DNA of 64,000 nt from Streptomyces venezuelae (GTDB lineage Bacteria; Actinomycetota; Actinomycetes; Streptomycetales; Streptomycetaceae): NCBI RefSeq assembly GCF_008642295.1, contig NZ_CP029190.1:3401001-3465000 (forward strand), read 5' to 3'. The first letter of the stretch is position 1. Each line of letters begins with the position of its first letter. Shown piece after piece: positions 8,656-17,602 of the stretch. Below the pieces are notes generated by a model, which saw nothing but the letters and a program-made list of their open reading frames with translations, was not told the DNA's origin and searched no databases. Made by a program: the position numbers and the translations under genes.

Positions 8656-9186
8656 TCAGTTGCCGAGGGCCTCGACGCCGGCCTTGGCGTACTTCTCGTC
8701 CAGGTCACCGCTGGGGGCGCCGGCCACACCGATGCCGGCGACCGGGGCGCCCTTGGCCTGGACCGGGGTACCGCCGCCGAGGAAGAGGGTGCCGGGGATG
8801 TCCTTCAGGTTCGGGGCCTGGGCGAGGCGGCCGGCGAGCACGGAGGTCGGGGCGTTCCAGGAGACGGCGGTGTACGCCTTGCGCTGGGCCGACTCGTAGG
8901 ACTGCGGGCCGGCGCCGTCGCCGCGCAGGGTGACGATGGTGTTGCCGTTGCGGTCGACGACGGCGACCGTCACCCGCTGGTTCTCCTTCTCGGCGGCGTT
9001 CAGCGCGGCCTGGGCGGCGCGGGTCGCGGCGTCGATGGTGAGGTGGGTGGTGGTGGTGAAGTTCCGCTCGCCGTCCTTCTTGGCGGCGGCGGACGGCGCG
9101 GCGTTGGCGGTGACGGCACCGAAGGTTCCGGCGCCGAGGGCGACGACAAGGGCGGTACCGGTGAGGACGCGGGTACGGGTGTTCAT
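8656..9186 (-). CDS. hbpS: secreted heme-binding HbpS/GlcG-family protein
   Basis: 176 residues with a Sec signal ending in TANAAPS near residue 30. The mature domain is of GlcG/HbpS type: LTIDAATRAAQAALNAAEKENQRVTVAVVDRNGNTIVTLRGDGAGPQSYESAQRKAYTA, a glycine-rich FLGGGTPV turn and a closing GVAGAPSGDLDEKYAKAGVEAL. In S. reticuli, HbpS binds heme and iron outside the cell and interacts with the sensor kinase SenS. The kinase and regulator genes lie 1.2 kb away on the other strand, supporting that role. The heme ligand cannot be placed with certainty. Confidence 0.85.
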   Translation of the reverse strand: MNTRTRVLTGTALVVALGAGTFGAVTANAAPSAAAKKDGERNFTTTTHLTIDAATRAAQAALNAAEKENQRVTVAVVDRNGNTIVTLRGDGAGPQSYESAQRKAYTAVSWNAPTSVLAGRLAQAPNLKDIPGTLFLGGGTPVQAKGAPVAGIGVAGAPSGDLDEKYAKAGVEALGN

Positions 9187-10390
9187 GCTGCTGCTCCCTG
9201 GCTGGGTGAGGACTCCGTCTGCTGCACCTCAAATCCTGGTGCCGCGCCCGGCCCCGACCCGTCCCCGGAAGGGCTCGCCCTCCGCGGCGAACCGGCTGAC
9301 GGCGATGTCATCCAATCGGCCGATGCGCCCCCGCTACCGCGGCAAGTTACCTGGTCCCGGACCCGTCCCGGCCCTGCCCGGGCCAGGCCCGGACCGCCCG
9401 GGCCTACCCGGGCCTAACCGGACCGCCCGGACCTGCCGGGGCCGGCCCGGCATCCGGCGGGGTCCGGGGCCCAACGCCCGGCGGGGCCTGGCTGGGCCCG
9501 GGCCAACCCGGGCCTGCCCAGACTCGGCCGGACCCGCCCGGCTCTGCCGGGACCTGCCCGGGCCCGGGCCGGCACCAGACGGGGCCCGAGGCCCGGTGGG
9601 GCCGACGGGGCCTGGGGCGAAGCCCAGGGCCCCGGGCGCGGCCCGGCATCCGGCGGGGCCGGGCCGCAGCTCCGCGGACCCCGGCCCGACGGGTCCGGGG
9701 CGAAGCCCCGCGGGTCGTCACCGGTCCCGGGCCCAGCCCGGCAGGACCGGGAGCGAAGCCCGGCTTCCGGGTGCAGCCCGGCACCCAGCGGGGCCTGGGG
9801 CGCAGGGCCCAGGCCCGGGACGCAGCTCTCCGGGCCCCGGCCCGGCGGGGGCCCGGGGCGAAGCCCCGCGGTCCTCACGGGTTCCGGGTGCAGCCCGGCA
9901 CCCGGAGGGTCGCGGGCGGGGTCCGGGGCGAAGCCCCGCGGACCGGTCCGGGCGCAGCCCGGCATCCGGCCGGACCTGGGGCCGAGCCCCGCAGGGCCCG
10001 GGCCCAGCCCGGCACCGGGCGGGGTCCGGGGCGCATTCCGCGGGGCCTCGCGGAACCCGGGCCCAGCCCGGCAGGGCCGCGGGCGAAGCCCGGGTTCCGG
10101 GTGCAGCCCGGCAGGGCCGGGGGCGAAGCCCGGGTTCCGGGTGCAGCCCGGCAGGGCCGCGGGCGAAGCCCGGGTTCCGGGTGCAGCCCGGCACCCGGCG
10201 GGGTCACGGGCGAAGCCCCGCGGACTCACCGGTCCGGGCGCAGCCCGGCATCCGGCCGGGCCTGGGGCCAGGGCCTGGGCTCGGCCCGGTACCCGGCAGG
10301 GGCCGGGCCTGGGCCCAGGGGGCCGGGCAAGGGCGGGGCCGGGTTGCCGGCGGCGGGCACGGGACGATGGGGGTAGACGAAAGGACCGGC
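9187..10390. repeat. 1.2-kb non-coding region with array of C(GNA)G mini-hairpins
   Basis: From about 9340 to 10350 the DNA is built from short GC-rich palindromes. The heptamer GCGAAGC occurs nine times (starting 9617, 9700, 9753, 9858, 9928, 10083, 10123, 10163, 10210). Related GCGCAGC and GTGCAGC occur at least seven more times. Almost all sit in stems such as GGGGC-GAA-GCCCC or CCGGGC-GCA-GCCCGG. Long open frames cross this region in several frames but consist only of Gly, Pro, Arg and Ala, so no gene is called. It separates hbpS from senS. Confidence 0.85.
10071..10190 (+). repeat. three tandem copies of a 40-bp unit
   Basis: Copies at 10071-10110, 10111-10150 and 10151-10190. Copies 1 and 3 are identical; copy 2 differs by one base. 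A diverged copy is at 9741-9780. Each unit has one GAA-loop and one GCA-loop hairpin (GGGCGAAGCCC and CGGGTGCAGCCCG). The copies abut directly with no spacers. Confidence 0.95.
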
Positions 10391-11566
10391 ATGACCACAG
10401 GCCAGCACGACTCAGGCGGCACCCGCGGCCTCGCCGCGGTCATGCACACCGCCTTCTTCCTCCTGCTCGGCGCCTCCGTCGCCCGCTTCCTGCTCCGCCA
10501 CCCCGGCGAGCCCCGCACCCCCTGGGTGATCGCCCTCAGCATCGCCCTGGCCCTGCTCTACGTCCTCGGCCCCGCCCTCGGCGCCCGCCCCACCGCCCGC
10601 CGCCTGTTCTGGCTCGGCCTGGTCGTGGCCACCTGGGTGGTCCTCGTCCTCCTCGCCCCCAGCTTCGCCTGGTGCGCCGTCCCCCTCTTCTACACCGCCC
10701 TGCGCACCCTCCCGCCCCGCGCAGCGATCGCCCTCGTCGCCCTGCTCACCGTGTTCGTCGTATCCGCCCAGCTCCAGCTGGCCCGCCAGTTCGACCCGAA
10801 CCTCCTGCTCGCCCCGCCGGCCGTCGCCGCCCTCGCCACCGCCGTCTTCGTCCACATGGAACGGCAGGCCACCGCCCAGCGCGCCCTGATCGACGATCTG
10901 ATCCGCACCCGCCGCGAGCTCGCCGCCACCGAGCGCCGCGAAGGCACCCTCGCCGAACGGCAGCGGCTGTCGATGGAGATCCACGACACCCTGGCCCAGC
11001 ACCTGTCCAGCCAGCAGATGCTGCTGCAGGCCGCCGACCGTACCTGGGACGCCGATCCGGCGACCGCCCGTGCCCATGTCCGGACCGCCACCGAGATCGC
11101 CGCCCGCGGCCTGGCCGAGGCCCGGCGGCTCGTCCACGACCTCGCCCCCCGCGAGCTCGACAACGGCGCCCAGCTGCCGGAAGCGCTCCGCGCACTGGAC
11201 GCCGGCCCCGGCATCACCGTCCGGTTCCATCTCGAAGGCACCCCGGTACCGCTCCCGGACCGCACCCAGTCGGCCCTGCTCCGCATCGCCCAGGGCGCGC
11301 TGGCCAACGTACGGGAGCACTCCGGCGCCCGGGCCGCCGCGCTGACCCTGAGCTTCCTCGGCGACCAGGTGGTGCTGGACATCGCCGACGACGGCCACGG
11401 CTTCGCCGAAGCCGAAGCCCGGCACCCCCGCGCCGAGGACCGCGGCCACGGCCTGCCCGCCATCCGCGCCCGCGTACGCCGGCTGGGTGGCACCCTGACC
11501 ATCGAATCCGCCCCCGGCGAGGGCACGGTCCTCTCCGCCGCACTGCCCCTGGAGCCCTCCCCATGA
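10391..11566 (+). CDS. senS: NarL-type sensor histidine kinase SenS
   Basis: 391 residues from ATG 10391 (AAAGGA eight bases upstream; an in-frame ATG at 10367 is possible). Five or so hydrophobic helices fill residues 17-155. They are followed by a HisKA_3 dimerization helix ERQRLSMEIHDTLAQHLSSQQ with phospho-acceptor His198 (S. reticuli SenS uses a His at almost the same number). The ATPase part has NVREHSG, the DDGHGF G1 box and RGHGLPAIRARVRRLGGTL. It should autophosphorylate in response to extracellular HbpS. Its stop overlaps the regulator start by four bases (ATGA), so the two are translationally coupled. Confidence 0.87.
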   Translation: MTTGQHDSGGTRGLAAVMHTAFFLLLGASVARFLLRHPGEPRTPWVIALSIALALLYVLGPALGARPTARRLFWLGLVVATWVVLVLLAPSFAWCAVPLFYTALRTLPPRAAIALVALLTVFVVSAQLQLARQFDPNLLLAPPAVAALATAVFVHMERQATAQRALIDDLIRTRRELAATERREGTLAERQRLSMEIHDTLAQHLSSQQMLLQAADRTWDADPATARAHVRTATEIAARGLAEARRLVHDLAPRELDNGAQLPEALRALDAGPGITVRFHLEGTPVPLPDRTQSALLRIAQGALANVREHSGARAAALTLSFLGDQVVLDIADDGHGFAEAEARHPRAEDRGHGLPAIRARVRRLGGTLTIESAPGEGTVLSAALPLEPSP

Positions 11567-12189
11567 CGACCACGATCCTGCTGTGCGACGACCATGTGGT
11601 GGTCCGGGCCGGTCTGCTGGCGCTGCTGGGCAGCGAGCCCGACATCGAGGTGCTGGGCGAGGCCGGCAGCGGCGAGGAGGCGGTGGCCCTGGCCGCCAGA
11701 CTCCACCCCGACGTGGTCCTCATGGACCTCCAGCTCGGGGACGGCATCGACGGGGTGGAGGCCACCCGCCGGATCACCGCGCTGCCGGGCCGCCCCCCGC
11801 ACGTCCTGGTCCTCACCACGTACGACACGGACGCCGACATCACCCGGGCCATCGGGGCCGGCGCCACCGGCTACCTGCTGAAGGCCGAACGGCCGGAGGA
11901 GCTGTTCGCCGCCATCCACTCGGCCGCACAGGGCCGCACCACCCTGTCCCCGCCGGTGGCCAGCCGGGTGATGGCCCATATGCGCGGCTCCCGGCCGACC
12001 CTGACGGAACGTGAGCTGGACATCCTGGGGCAGCTCGCACACGGGCTGGGCAACCGGGAGATCGCCCGCGCCCTGTTCATCAGCGAGGCCACCGTCAAGA
12101 CCCACCTGGGCCGGATCTACGACAAGCTCGGTGTGGACACCCGCGCGGGTGCGGTGGCGGTGGCGAAGGAGCAGCGCCTCCTGCCGTGA
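11563..12189 (+). CDS. senR: LuxR/NarL-type response regulator SenR
   Basis: 208 residues. The receiver domain starts ILLCDDHVVVRAGLLALL with the acidic pocket DD, phospho-acceptor Asp55 in VVLMDLQLGDG, the switch Thr in LVLTTYDTD and Lys in YLLKAERPEEL. A C-terminal LuxR helix-turn-helix follows: LTERELDILGQLAHGLGNREIARALFISEATVKTHLGRIYDKL. In S. reticuli, SenR controls the catalase-peroxidase operon and hbpS. The start lies inside the kinase stop codon. It is the expected partner of the kinase just upstream. Confidence 0.88.
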   Translation: MTTTILLCDDHVVVRAGLLALLGSEPDIEVLGEAGSGEEAVALAARLHPDVVLMDLQLGDGIDGVEATRRITALPGRPPHVLVLTTYDTDADITRAIGAGATGYLLKAERPEELFAAIHSAAQGRTTLSPPVASRVMAHMRGSRPTLTERELDILGQLAHGLGNREIARALFISEATVKTHLGRIYDKLGVDTRAGAVAVAKEQRLLP

Positions 12190-12239
12190 GCCAAGCGCCC
12201 GGGCTCCGGCCCCGGCCCCGGCGTGACACCATCGGATAC

Positions 12240-12743
12240 GTGCTCGACATCGGCTACTCCCTCTCCCGGCGCTTCCCGGACCCCCCGCAGACCGACTACC
12301 GGTCCGCGGACGTCCACGCGCTGCGCCACGACCTGTTCTGCGGGGACGTCTACCTCGCCGACACCAAGGAGGACCGGGAAGTATCCACAGCCTGGGGATG
12401 GGTGCCCGTCCTCGACTTCGCCTGGGCGCTGTGCGACATCGTCGAACAGCTCGACCAGGACCCGCGCGGCAGCCGCTCCGCAAACCGGCAGTACGCCGAG
12501 CTCGACTTCACCGAGTCCACGGACCGCATGCTCTTCGAGCGGCGCTTCGGCTGGGTGGACATCGAGGCGGACTGGATGCCGGCGGAGGAGGCCCCGCTGA
12601 CCTTCAGCCACCGCCTGCTCCGCCGCGAGGCCCGGGACTTCCTGCACGACCTGATCGCGGACCTGGCCGACATGCACGAGGGCCTGGCCGACAACCCCGC
12701 CATCTGGACCCTCCAGTCCCGCTTCCCCCGCGTCCCGGCCTAG
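12240..12743 (+). CDS. conserved hypothetical acidic protein
   Basis: 167 residues from GTG 12240 (VLDIGYSLSRRFPDPP). A GTG at 12186 overlapping the senR stop is the alternative start but would add a Pro/Arg tail that does not look conserved. The protein is soluble, acidic and Trp-rich (TAWGWVPVLDFAWALCDIVEQLD, RRFGWVDIEADWMPAEEAPLTFSHRLLRREARDFLHDLIADLADM). No motif of known function is visible. The position directly after senSR suggests co-transcription. Confidence 0.65.
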   Translation: MLDIGYSLSRRFPDPPQTDYRSADVHALRHDLFCGDVYLADTKEDREVSTAWGWVPVLDFAWALCDIVEQLDQDPRGSRSANRQYAELDFTESTDRMLFERRFGWVDIEADWMPAEEAPLTFSHRLLRREARDFLHDLIADLADMHEGLADNPAIWTLQSRFPRVPA

Positions 12744-12768
12744 CCTGGCCCTGGCCCTGGCCCTGGGC

Positions 12769-13422
12769 CTACGCCTCCACCCGGATGCCCAGGTGCGCCG
12801 CGAAGGCCGGGGCCAGGTCCAGCAGCTGCGCCGGGCTGATCACCGCTCCGGCCAGCCGGTCCAGGCCGCGGGCGATGTCCAGTTCGGCCGCCGCCCGCAG
12901 GTCCACGTCCGTCAGCCGGGCCCGGCTGAAGTCCGCCCGGCGGATGGTGCAGTCGACGAACTCGACCCGCTCCAGCACCGCCTCCCCGAAGTCCGGCTCC
13001 ACCAGCACCACGCCCTCGAACACCACGTCCTTGAGCCGCGCCGCCCGCAGGTTCAGGTAGTCGATCTTCCCGCCCCGTACGAGGACCCGCTCCAGCACCG
13101 CCCCGTGCAGCTGGACCCCGCCCAGCCGGGCCTCGGACAGCTCCACATCCCGCAGCGACGCCTCCGCCAGATCCGTCCCGACCCCGCGCAGCCCCTCCAG
13201 TACGCAATCCAGGATCCGCGCCCTGACCAGGCGTGTCTCGTCCAGACCGCAGCCGGTCAGCCGGCAGTCCAGGAACCGGGCCCCGTCGCCGCGCTGCCCG
13301 CCCAGGTCCAGCCCGTCGAACTCCAGGCCGTCGTAGTCGCCGTCCGGCTCCAGCCCGCCGCCGTGCGCCGACAGGCCGGGCAGCCGCACCTCGGGCCGCC
13401 GGGCCGGCTTCACGCGTGCCAC
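12769..13422 (-). CDS. pentapeptide-repeat protein
   Basis: About 217 residues from GTG 13422, chosen because a GGGGAGG ribosome site sits eight bases upstream; GTG 13431 would overlap the upstream stop. From residue 30 on it follows the A(D/N)LXX pentapeptide pattern: LEFDGLDLGG, ARFLDCRLTGCGLDETRL, TDLAEASLRDVELSEARLGGVQL, LNLRAARLKDVVFEGVVL, CTIRRADFSRARLTDVDL. Such repeats fold into a right-handed square beta helix. Some members mimic DNA and protect gyrase, but no function can be assigned here. Two bases separate it from the upstream kinase gene, so they form one unit. Confidence 0.8.
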   Translation of the reverse strand: MARVKPARRPEVRLPGLSAHGGGLEPDGDYDGLEFDGLDLGGQRGDGARFLDCRLTGCGLDETRLVRARILDCVLEGLRGVGTDLAEASLRDVELSEARLGGVQLHGAVLERVLVRGGKIDYLNLRAARLKDVVFEGVVLVEPDFGEAVLERVEFVDCTIRRADFSRARLTDVDLRAAAELDIARGLDRLAGAVISPAQLLDLAPAFAAHLGIRVEA

Positions 13423-13424
13423 GC

Positions 13425-14378
13425 TCAACACCTCCCCAACAGCAGCTCGGCCACCGCAAGCTGCTCCTCGTCCAGCTCGTACTCCACCTCACCGGCGCCG
13501 CCGTCCCCGTCCCCGCCGCCGCCGTCGCCGTCGCCGTCGTCCTCGGCGTCCTCGATGTCCCAGAGGCAGTTCTGCAGCACCCTCCCGAGCGTCCACCCCC
13601 GGGCCCGCTCCCGGTCCAGCCCCAGCACCTCGGTCATCAGGTCGAAGCGCCACCGCACCTCGCCGTACTCGAACCGGTTCCGGATGGCCGGCATCAGATC
13701 GAACCCGGGATCACCGGCCAGCGGCTTCGGATCGATCGCCAGCCACGGCTCCCGCCCGCCGGCCAGCACATTGTCGAAGTGCAGGTCCCAGTGCAGCAGC
13801 CGGTCCCCCGGCTCGCCCGCCACCTCCCGCAGGGCCGCCGCACAGTCGAGCAGCAGCCCCCGCTCCCGTCCGCCGGGCAGCTTCTCCACCGCCTCCGGTG
13901 CGGCGGCCAGCAGCTCCGCGGCCATGTCCCCCAGCCCGCGCATTCCCGGCGGCGCCGGCACCGCCGTCAGCCGGGCCAGCAGCTCCGCGATCACCTGCAC
14001 CGCCCGCCGCGGGTCCGCCGCGGCGACCGCCGACAGGTGCCGGTGCTCGTCCAGCCGCTCCAGCAGCAGCGTCCCGGTCGCCTCGTCGTGCTCCAGCAGC
14101 CGCACACAGCCCCGCCCGCCCCAGGCACGCAGCGCGGCCGGCTCCCCGGCCGTCTCCTCGTCCACCGGCTGCAGTTTCAGCGCGGCCGGGGTGCCGTCGG
14201 ACCGGTCCACGGGCAGCACCAGCGCAGCCACCCCGTGCATCGCCGGCCCGGACGGGCGCAGCTCCCACCGGTCCAGGAACTCCGCCGCCCGCCCGGGCAG
14301 CGCCTCGATGAAGGCCCGCCCCTCCGCACCGTTGAACAGCAGCTGGGCCTCGACAAACGCATCCGGAATCTCGACCAT
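13425..14378 (-). CDS. aminoglycoside/hydroxyurea phosphotransferase-like kinase (APH fold)
   Basis: 317 residues. The Brenner-type catalytic loop HWDLHFDNVLAG and the metal-binding AIDPKPLAGDPGFDL are those of the APH(6)/hydroxyurea phosphotransferase family. The N-lobe has AALKLQPVDEET with the ATP-binding Lys. Members inactivate streptomycin or hydroxyurea by ATP-dependent phosphorylation; the substrate here is unknown and resistance is not shown. An Asp/Gly-only stretch of about 20 residues interrupts the C-terminal helix region. It is followed by the pentapeptide gene two bases later. Confidence 0.82.
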   Translation of the reverse strand: MVEIPDAFVEAQLLFNGAEGRAFIEALPGRAAEFLDRWELRPSGPAMHGVAALVLPVDRSDGTPAALKLQPVDEETAGEPAALRAWGGRGCVRLLEHDEATGTLLLERLDEHRHLSAVAAADPRRAVQVIAELLARLTAVPAPPGMRGLGDMAAELLAAAPEAVEKLPGGRERGLLLDCAAALREVAGEPGDRLLHWDLHFDNVLAGGREPWLAIDPKPLAGDPGFDLMPAIRNRFEYGEVRWRFDLMTEVLGLDRERARGWTLGRVLQNCLWDIEDAEDDGDGDGGGGDGDGGAGEVEYELDEEQLAVAELLLGRC

Positions 14379-14445
14379 GATCCGAGGCTAGTGCCGTGAC
14401 ACACCCCCGCGGACGTACGCGCGGACGCACCCGCGCGACGGCGCA

Positions 14446-15168
14446 CTAGGCGACGCCGACGCCGGCGCCCTTGAGCGTCTCGGTGAAAGCCCCGGCGTCG
14501 AACATCGCACCGTCCCGCGCCCCGGCCGGTTTCCCGTCCACCAGCACCAACGGGGTACCCTGCGCCCCGGTCTCCTCGAAGCCCTTCTCGGCCTGCCCCA
14601 CCCACTCCCGGTACGCCAGGTCCGCAACCGCCTTGTCGAAGGCCGCGCCGCGCAGCCCCGGCACCCGGTCGGCAATGGCCAGCAGATGCTCGTCGGTGAA
14701 CTTCCCCTTCGGCTGACTGGCGAACACGGCCGCCAGGTACTCCGCGAACCTGCCCTGCTCCACCGAGGCGCGCAGCGCATTGACCGCCTTCACCGAACCG
14801 CTCGCCCCGCCCTGGTCCAGGAAGGAGGCCAGTACGTACTCGACCTTCACCTTGCCGGCGCCCGCCAGCTTCGCCAGCACCTCGCCGCCGGCCGCCTCGA
14901 AGTGCGCGCAGTAGCCGCACCGCGGGTCCACCAGCACCTGCGCGGTGTGCGGCGCGTCCGGCTGCCCGACCACGATCTTCGACCCGTCCACCCGCGCCGG
15001 AAGCTTCGCCAGTTCCGCGGCGATCGGGCTGGTCTTCACGGTCCCCGGACCGGCCTCGGCGCCCTCACCGGCACCGCCGCCCCCGGCACACCCGGCCACC
15101 GCCCCGCCCAGCAGGGCCGCCGCCGCGACCGCCGCCACCAGGCGCCCTGCCCTCCGTACACCCACCAT
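14446..15168 (-). CDS. DsbA-like thiol-disulfide lipoprotein
   Basis: 240 residues from ATG 15168 with GGGAGGA upstream. A lipoprotein signal ends in the lipobox AVAGC near residue 27, so the protein is anchored outside the membrane. The thioredoxin fold follows: KIVVGQPDAPHTAQVLVDPRCGYCAHFEAAGGEVL with active-site CGYC, then an all-helical insert and the cis-Pro loop TGAQGTPLVLVDGKPAG. It resembles the DSBA/thioredoxin_4 family that forms or isomerises disulfides in exported proteins. Confidence 0.88.
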   Translation of the reverse strand: MVGVRRAGRLVAAVAAAALLGGAVAGCAGGGGAGEGAEAGPGTVKTSPIAAELAKLPARVDGSKIVVGQPDAPHTAQVLVDPRCGYCAHFEAAGGEVLAKLAGAGKVKVEYVLASFLDQGGASGSVKAVNALRASVEQGRFAEYLAAVFASQPKGKFTDEHLLAIADRVPGLRGAAFDKAVADLAYREWVGQAEKGFEETGAQGTPLVLVDGKPAGARDGAMFDAGAFTETLKGAGVGVA

Positions 15169-15336
15169 CAACCCGAATCCTCCCGGACAATATAAAAAGC
15201 AGACAAACCTGCCCGGGTCAGACTAATCAATCACCCCACCCTCCCGCCTCGGCCATCCGGCCGACCCACCCGCACCCCACCCGCGCTACGCCCACACCCT
15301 GGACACACGTACGGAACGCGGTGTACCAACTCCCCC

Positions 15337-16734
15337 ATGACGAGCAAGACGATCAACGGCGGCATCTCCTTCTGGTACGCGGCGGACGGCATCCCGGCAC
15401 CCCGGGCACCCCTCACCGCCGACGCGACCGCCGACGTCGTCATCGTCGGCGGCGGCTACACCGGCCTCTGGACCGCCTACTACCTCAAGCAGGCCGCGCC
15501 CTTCCTCCGCATCACCGTCCTCGAACAGAAGTTCTGCGGATACGGAGCCTCCGGACGCAACGGCGGCTGGCTCTACAACGGAATCGCCGGCCGCGACCGC
15601 TACGCCCGGCTCCACGGCCAGGACGCCGCCCAGCGCCTCCAGCAGGCCATGAACGACACCGTCACCGAGGTCATCGACACCGCCGCCAAAGAAGGCATCG
15701 ACGCCGACATCCACCACGGCGGCGTCCTCGAAGTCGCCCGCACCCCCGCCCAGCTCACCCGCCTCAAGGCCTTCCACGAGGCCGAGACCGCCTTCGGTGA
15801 AACCGGCCGCATCCTCCTCGACGCCACCGACACCCGCGCCCGTATCAACATCGCCGACGCCGTCGGCTCCTCCTGGAGCCCCCACGGCGCCCGCATCCAC
15901 CCCGCAAAACTCGTCACCGGCCTCGCCGAAGCCTGCGAACGCCTCGGCGTCACCATCCACGAATCCACCCCGGTCACCGAGATCGCCCCGAAGCGCGCCA
16001 CCACCCCCTACGGCACCGTCCGCGCCCCCTACATCCTGCGCTGCACCGAAGGATTCACCGCCGCACTCAAAGGCCAGAAGCGCGCCTGGCTCCCCATGAA
16101 CTCCTCGATGATCGTCACCGCCCCGCTCCCGCAGGAGACCTGGGACCGGCTCGGCTGGACCGACCGCGCCACCCTCGGCGACATGGCCCACGCCTACATG
16201 TACGCCCAGCGCACCGCCGACGACCGCATCGCCCTCGGCGGACGCGGCATCCCCTACCGCTTCGGCTCCCGCACCGACAACGACGGCCGCACCCAGCCCG
16301 CCACCATCGCCGCCCTCACCGCACTCCTCACCGAGTTCTTCCCCCAGCTCACCGGCGTCGACATCAGCCACGCCTGGTCAGGCGTCCTCGGCGTACCCCG
16401 CGACTGGTGCGCCACCGTCACCCTCGACCGCACCACCGGCCTCGGCTGGGCCGGCGGCTACGTCGGCTCCGGCGTCGCCACCGCCAACCTCGCCGCCCGC
16501 ACCCTCCGCGACCTCGTCCAGCAGGACTCCGGACAAGCCGGCCCCACCGAACTCACCACCCTCCCCTGGGTCAACCACCGCGTCCGCCGCTGGGAACCCG
16601 AACCCTTCCGCTGGCTCGGCGTCCACACCCTCTACGCCGCCTACCGCGAAGCCGACCGACGCGAAGCAGCCACCCACACCCCCGACACCACCCCGCTCGC
16701 CCGCCTCGCCGACCGCATCTCCGGCCGCCACTGA
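15337..16734 (+). CDS. FAD-dependent amine oxidoreductase (DAO/PuuB-like)
   Basis: 465 residues. The N-terminal dinucleotide fold VVIVGGGYTGLWTAYYLK (about residues 36-53) and the second FAD motif GYGASGRNGGWLYNGIAG identify the DAO superfamily, closest in layout to gamma-glutamylputrescine and related amine oxidases. The C-terminal FAD contact WAGGYVGSGVATANLAARTL is also present. It should oxidise a secondary or primary amine to an imine. The substrate is unknown. There is no clear ribosome site before ATG 15337. Confidence 0.82.
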   Translation: MTSKTINGGISFWYAADGIPAPRAPLTADATADVVIVGGGYTGLWTAYYLKQAAPFLRITVLEQKFCGYGASGRNGGWLYNGIAGRDRYARLHGQDAAQRLQQAMNDTVTEVIDTAAKEGIDADIHHGGVLEVARTPAQLTRLKAFHEAETAFGETGRILLDATDTRARINIADAVGSSWSPHGARIHPAKLVTGLAEACERLGVTIHESTPVTEIAPKRATTPYGTVRAPYILRCTEGFTAALKGQKRAWLPMNSSMIVTAPLPQETWDRLGWTDRATLGDMAHAYMYAQRTADDRIALGGRGIPYRFGSRTDNDGRTQPATIAALTALLTEFFPQLTGVDISHAWSGVLGVPRDWCATVTLDRTTGLGWAGGYVGSGVATANLAARTLRDLVQQDSGQAGPTELTTLPWVNHRVRRWEPEPFRWLGVHTLYAAYREADRREAATHTPDTTPLARLADRISGRH

Positions 16735-16753
16735 CCCCTCCAAGGCCCGACAG

Positions 16754-17602
16754 CTACACGAAGCTCCCCCGGCACCGCTCCGCCCACCCGCGGAACGTGC
16801 CCGGAGCCCGGCCCGTCACCTCCGCCACCGTCGGCAGCACCGACGCCGCCGCCCCGTCCGCCCGCCGCCGGGCCGCTGCCAGCAACGCCTGCGCCACCGG
16901 CTCCGGCAACTTCCGCCGCCAGCCCGCCAGCGCCTGCTCCTCCGACAACTCCTCGAACCGCAGCGGACGCCCCAGCACCGCCGCCAGCTCCGCCGTCTGC
17001 TGCCGGGCCGACAACGCGACCGGACCCGTCAGCCCGTACACCCTGCCCGCATGCGCCGCCGGATCCCGCACCGCGGCCACCGCCACCTCCGCCACATCCC
17101 GCGGATCCACCGCAGCCGTCGCCGCATCCCCGCCCAGCGCCCGCACCACGCCCTCGGCACGCACCCCGGCCGCCCAGCCCAGCGCGTTCGACATCGGCGA
17201 CCGCAGACGCAGCACCGTCCACAACAGACCCGAAGCCCGCAACCGCTCCTCGGCCTCCCGGTTCCACCGGGCCACCAGATCATCCGCACCGGGATCGGCC
17301 ACCCCCAGCCAGGACACCTTCACCACATGCCCCACCCCCGCCGCCCGGGCCGCAGCCACAATGTTCTCGTCATCCGCCGGCCGCAGCGGATTGTTCGTCA
17401 CCGCGAACACCGCCCCCGCACCCTCGAACGCCCGCCGCAGCCCCTCCGGCTCCCGGTAATCCCCCACCAGCACCCGGCCCGGCAGCCCCAACGCCGCCGC
17501 CCGCCCCGCATCCCGTACCAACAACCGCCCGGCCGACCCCAGCCCGTGCGCCACATACCGGCCCACCGCACCCGTCGCCCCGGTCACCACCACCGGCTTC
17601 AC
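16754..17602 (-). CDS. NmrA-like NAD(P)-binding protein
   Basis: 282 residues from GTG 17602, whose first bases overlap the regulator stop (GTGA). The N-terminal Rossmann motif VVVTGATGAVGRYVAHGL and the NNPLRPADDENIVAAARAAGVGHVVKVSWLG segment match the atypical short-chain NmrA group. The catalytic Tyr-Lys of true SDR reductases is not evident, so it may be a redox-state sensor or an isoflavone-reductase-like enzyme. Translational coupling to a gamma-butyrolactone receptor gene suggests a role in making, modifying or reading the signal. That role is inference. Confidence 0.8.
   Translation of the reverse strand: MKPVVVTGATGAVGRYVAHGLGSAGRLLVRDAGRAAALGLPGRVLVGDYREPEGLRRAFEGAGAVFAVTNNPLRPADDENIVAAARAAGVGHVVKVSWLGVADPGADDLVARWNREAEERLRASGLLWTVLRLRSPMSNALGWAAGVRAEGVVRALGGDAATAAVDPRDVAEVAVAAVRDPAAHAGRVYGLTGPVALSARQQTAELAAVLGRPLRFEELSEEQALAGWRRKLPEPVAQALLAAARRRADGAAASVLPTVAEVTGRAPGTFRGWAERCRGSFV

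Noticed and set aside
10071-10190. Possible CRISPR array (40-bp repeats)
   Set aside because: The copies abut without unique spacers and no cas gene is in the window; it is a plain tandem repeat.
9404-10408. Long open frames in several frames through the GC-rich hbpS-senS region
   Set aside because: They encode only Gly/Pro/Arg/Ala repeats, change register with each hairpin unit and lack ribosome sites; very high GC makes stop codons rare by chance.
10412-12483. Long minus-strand frames opposite senS and senR
   Set aside because: Antisense to a clear kinase-regulator pair; no start signals or protein-like composition.
13425-14378. Claim of aminoglycoside resistance for the APH-fold kinase
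   Set aside because: Motifs show the fold only; many such kinases in soil actinomycetes have no tested drug substrate.
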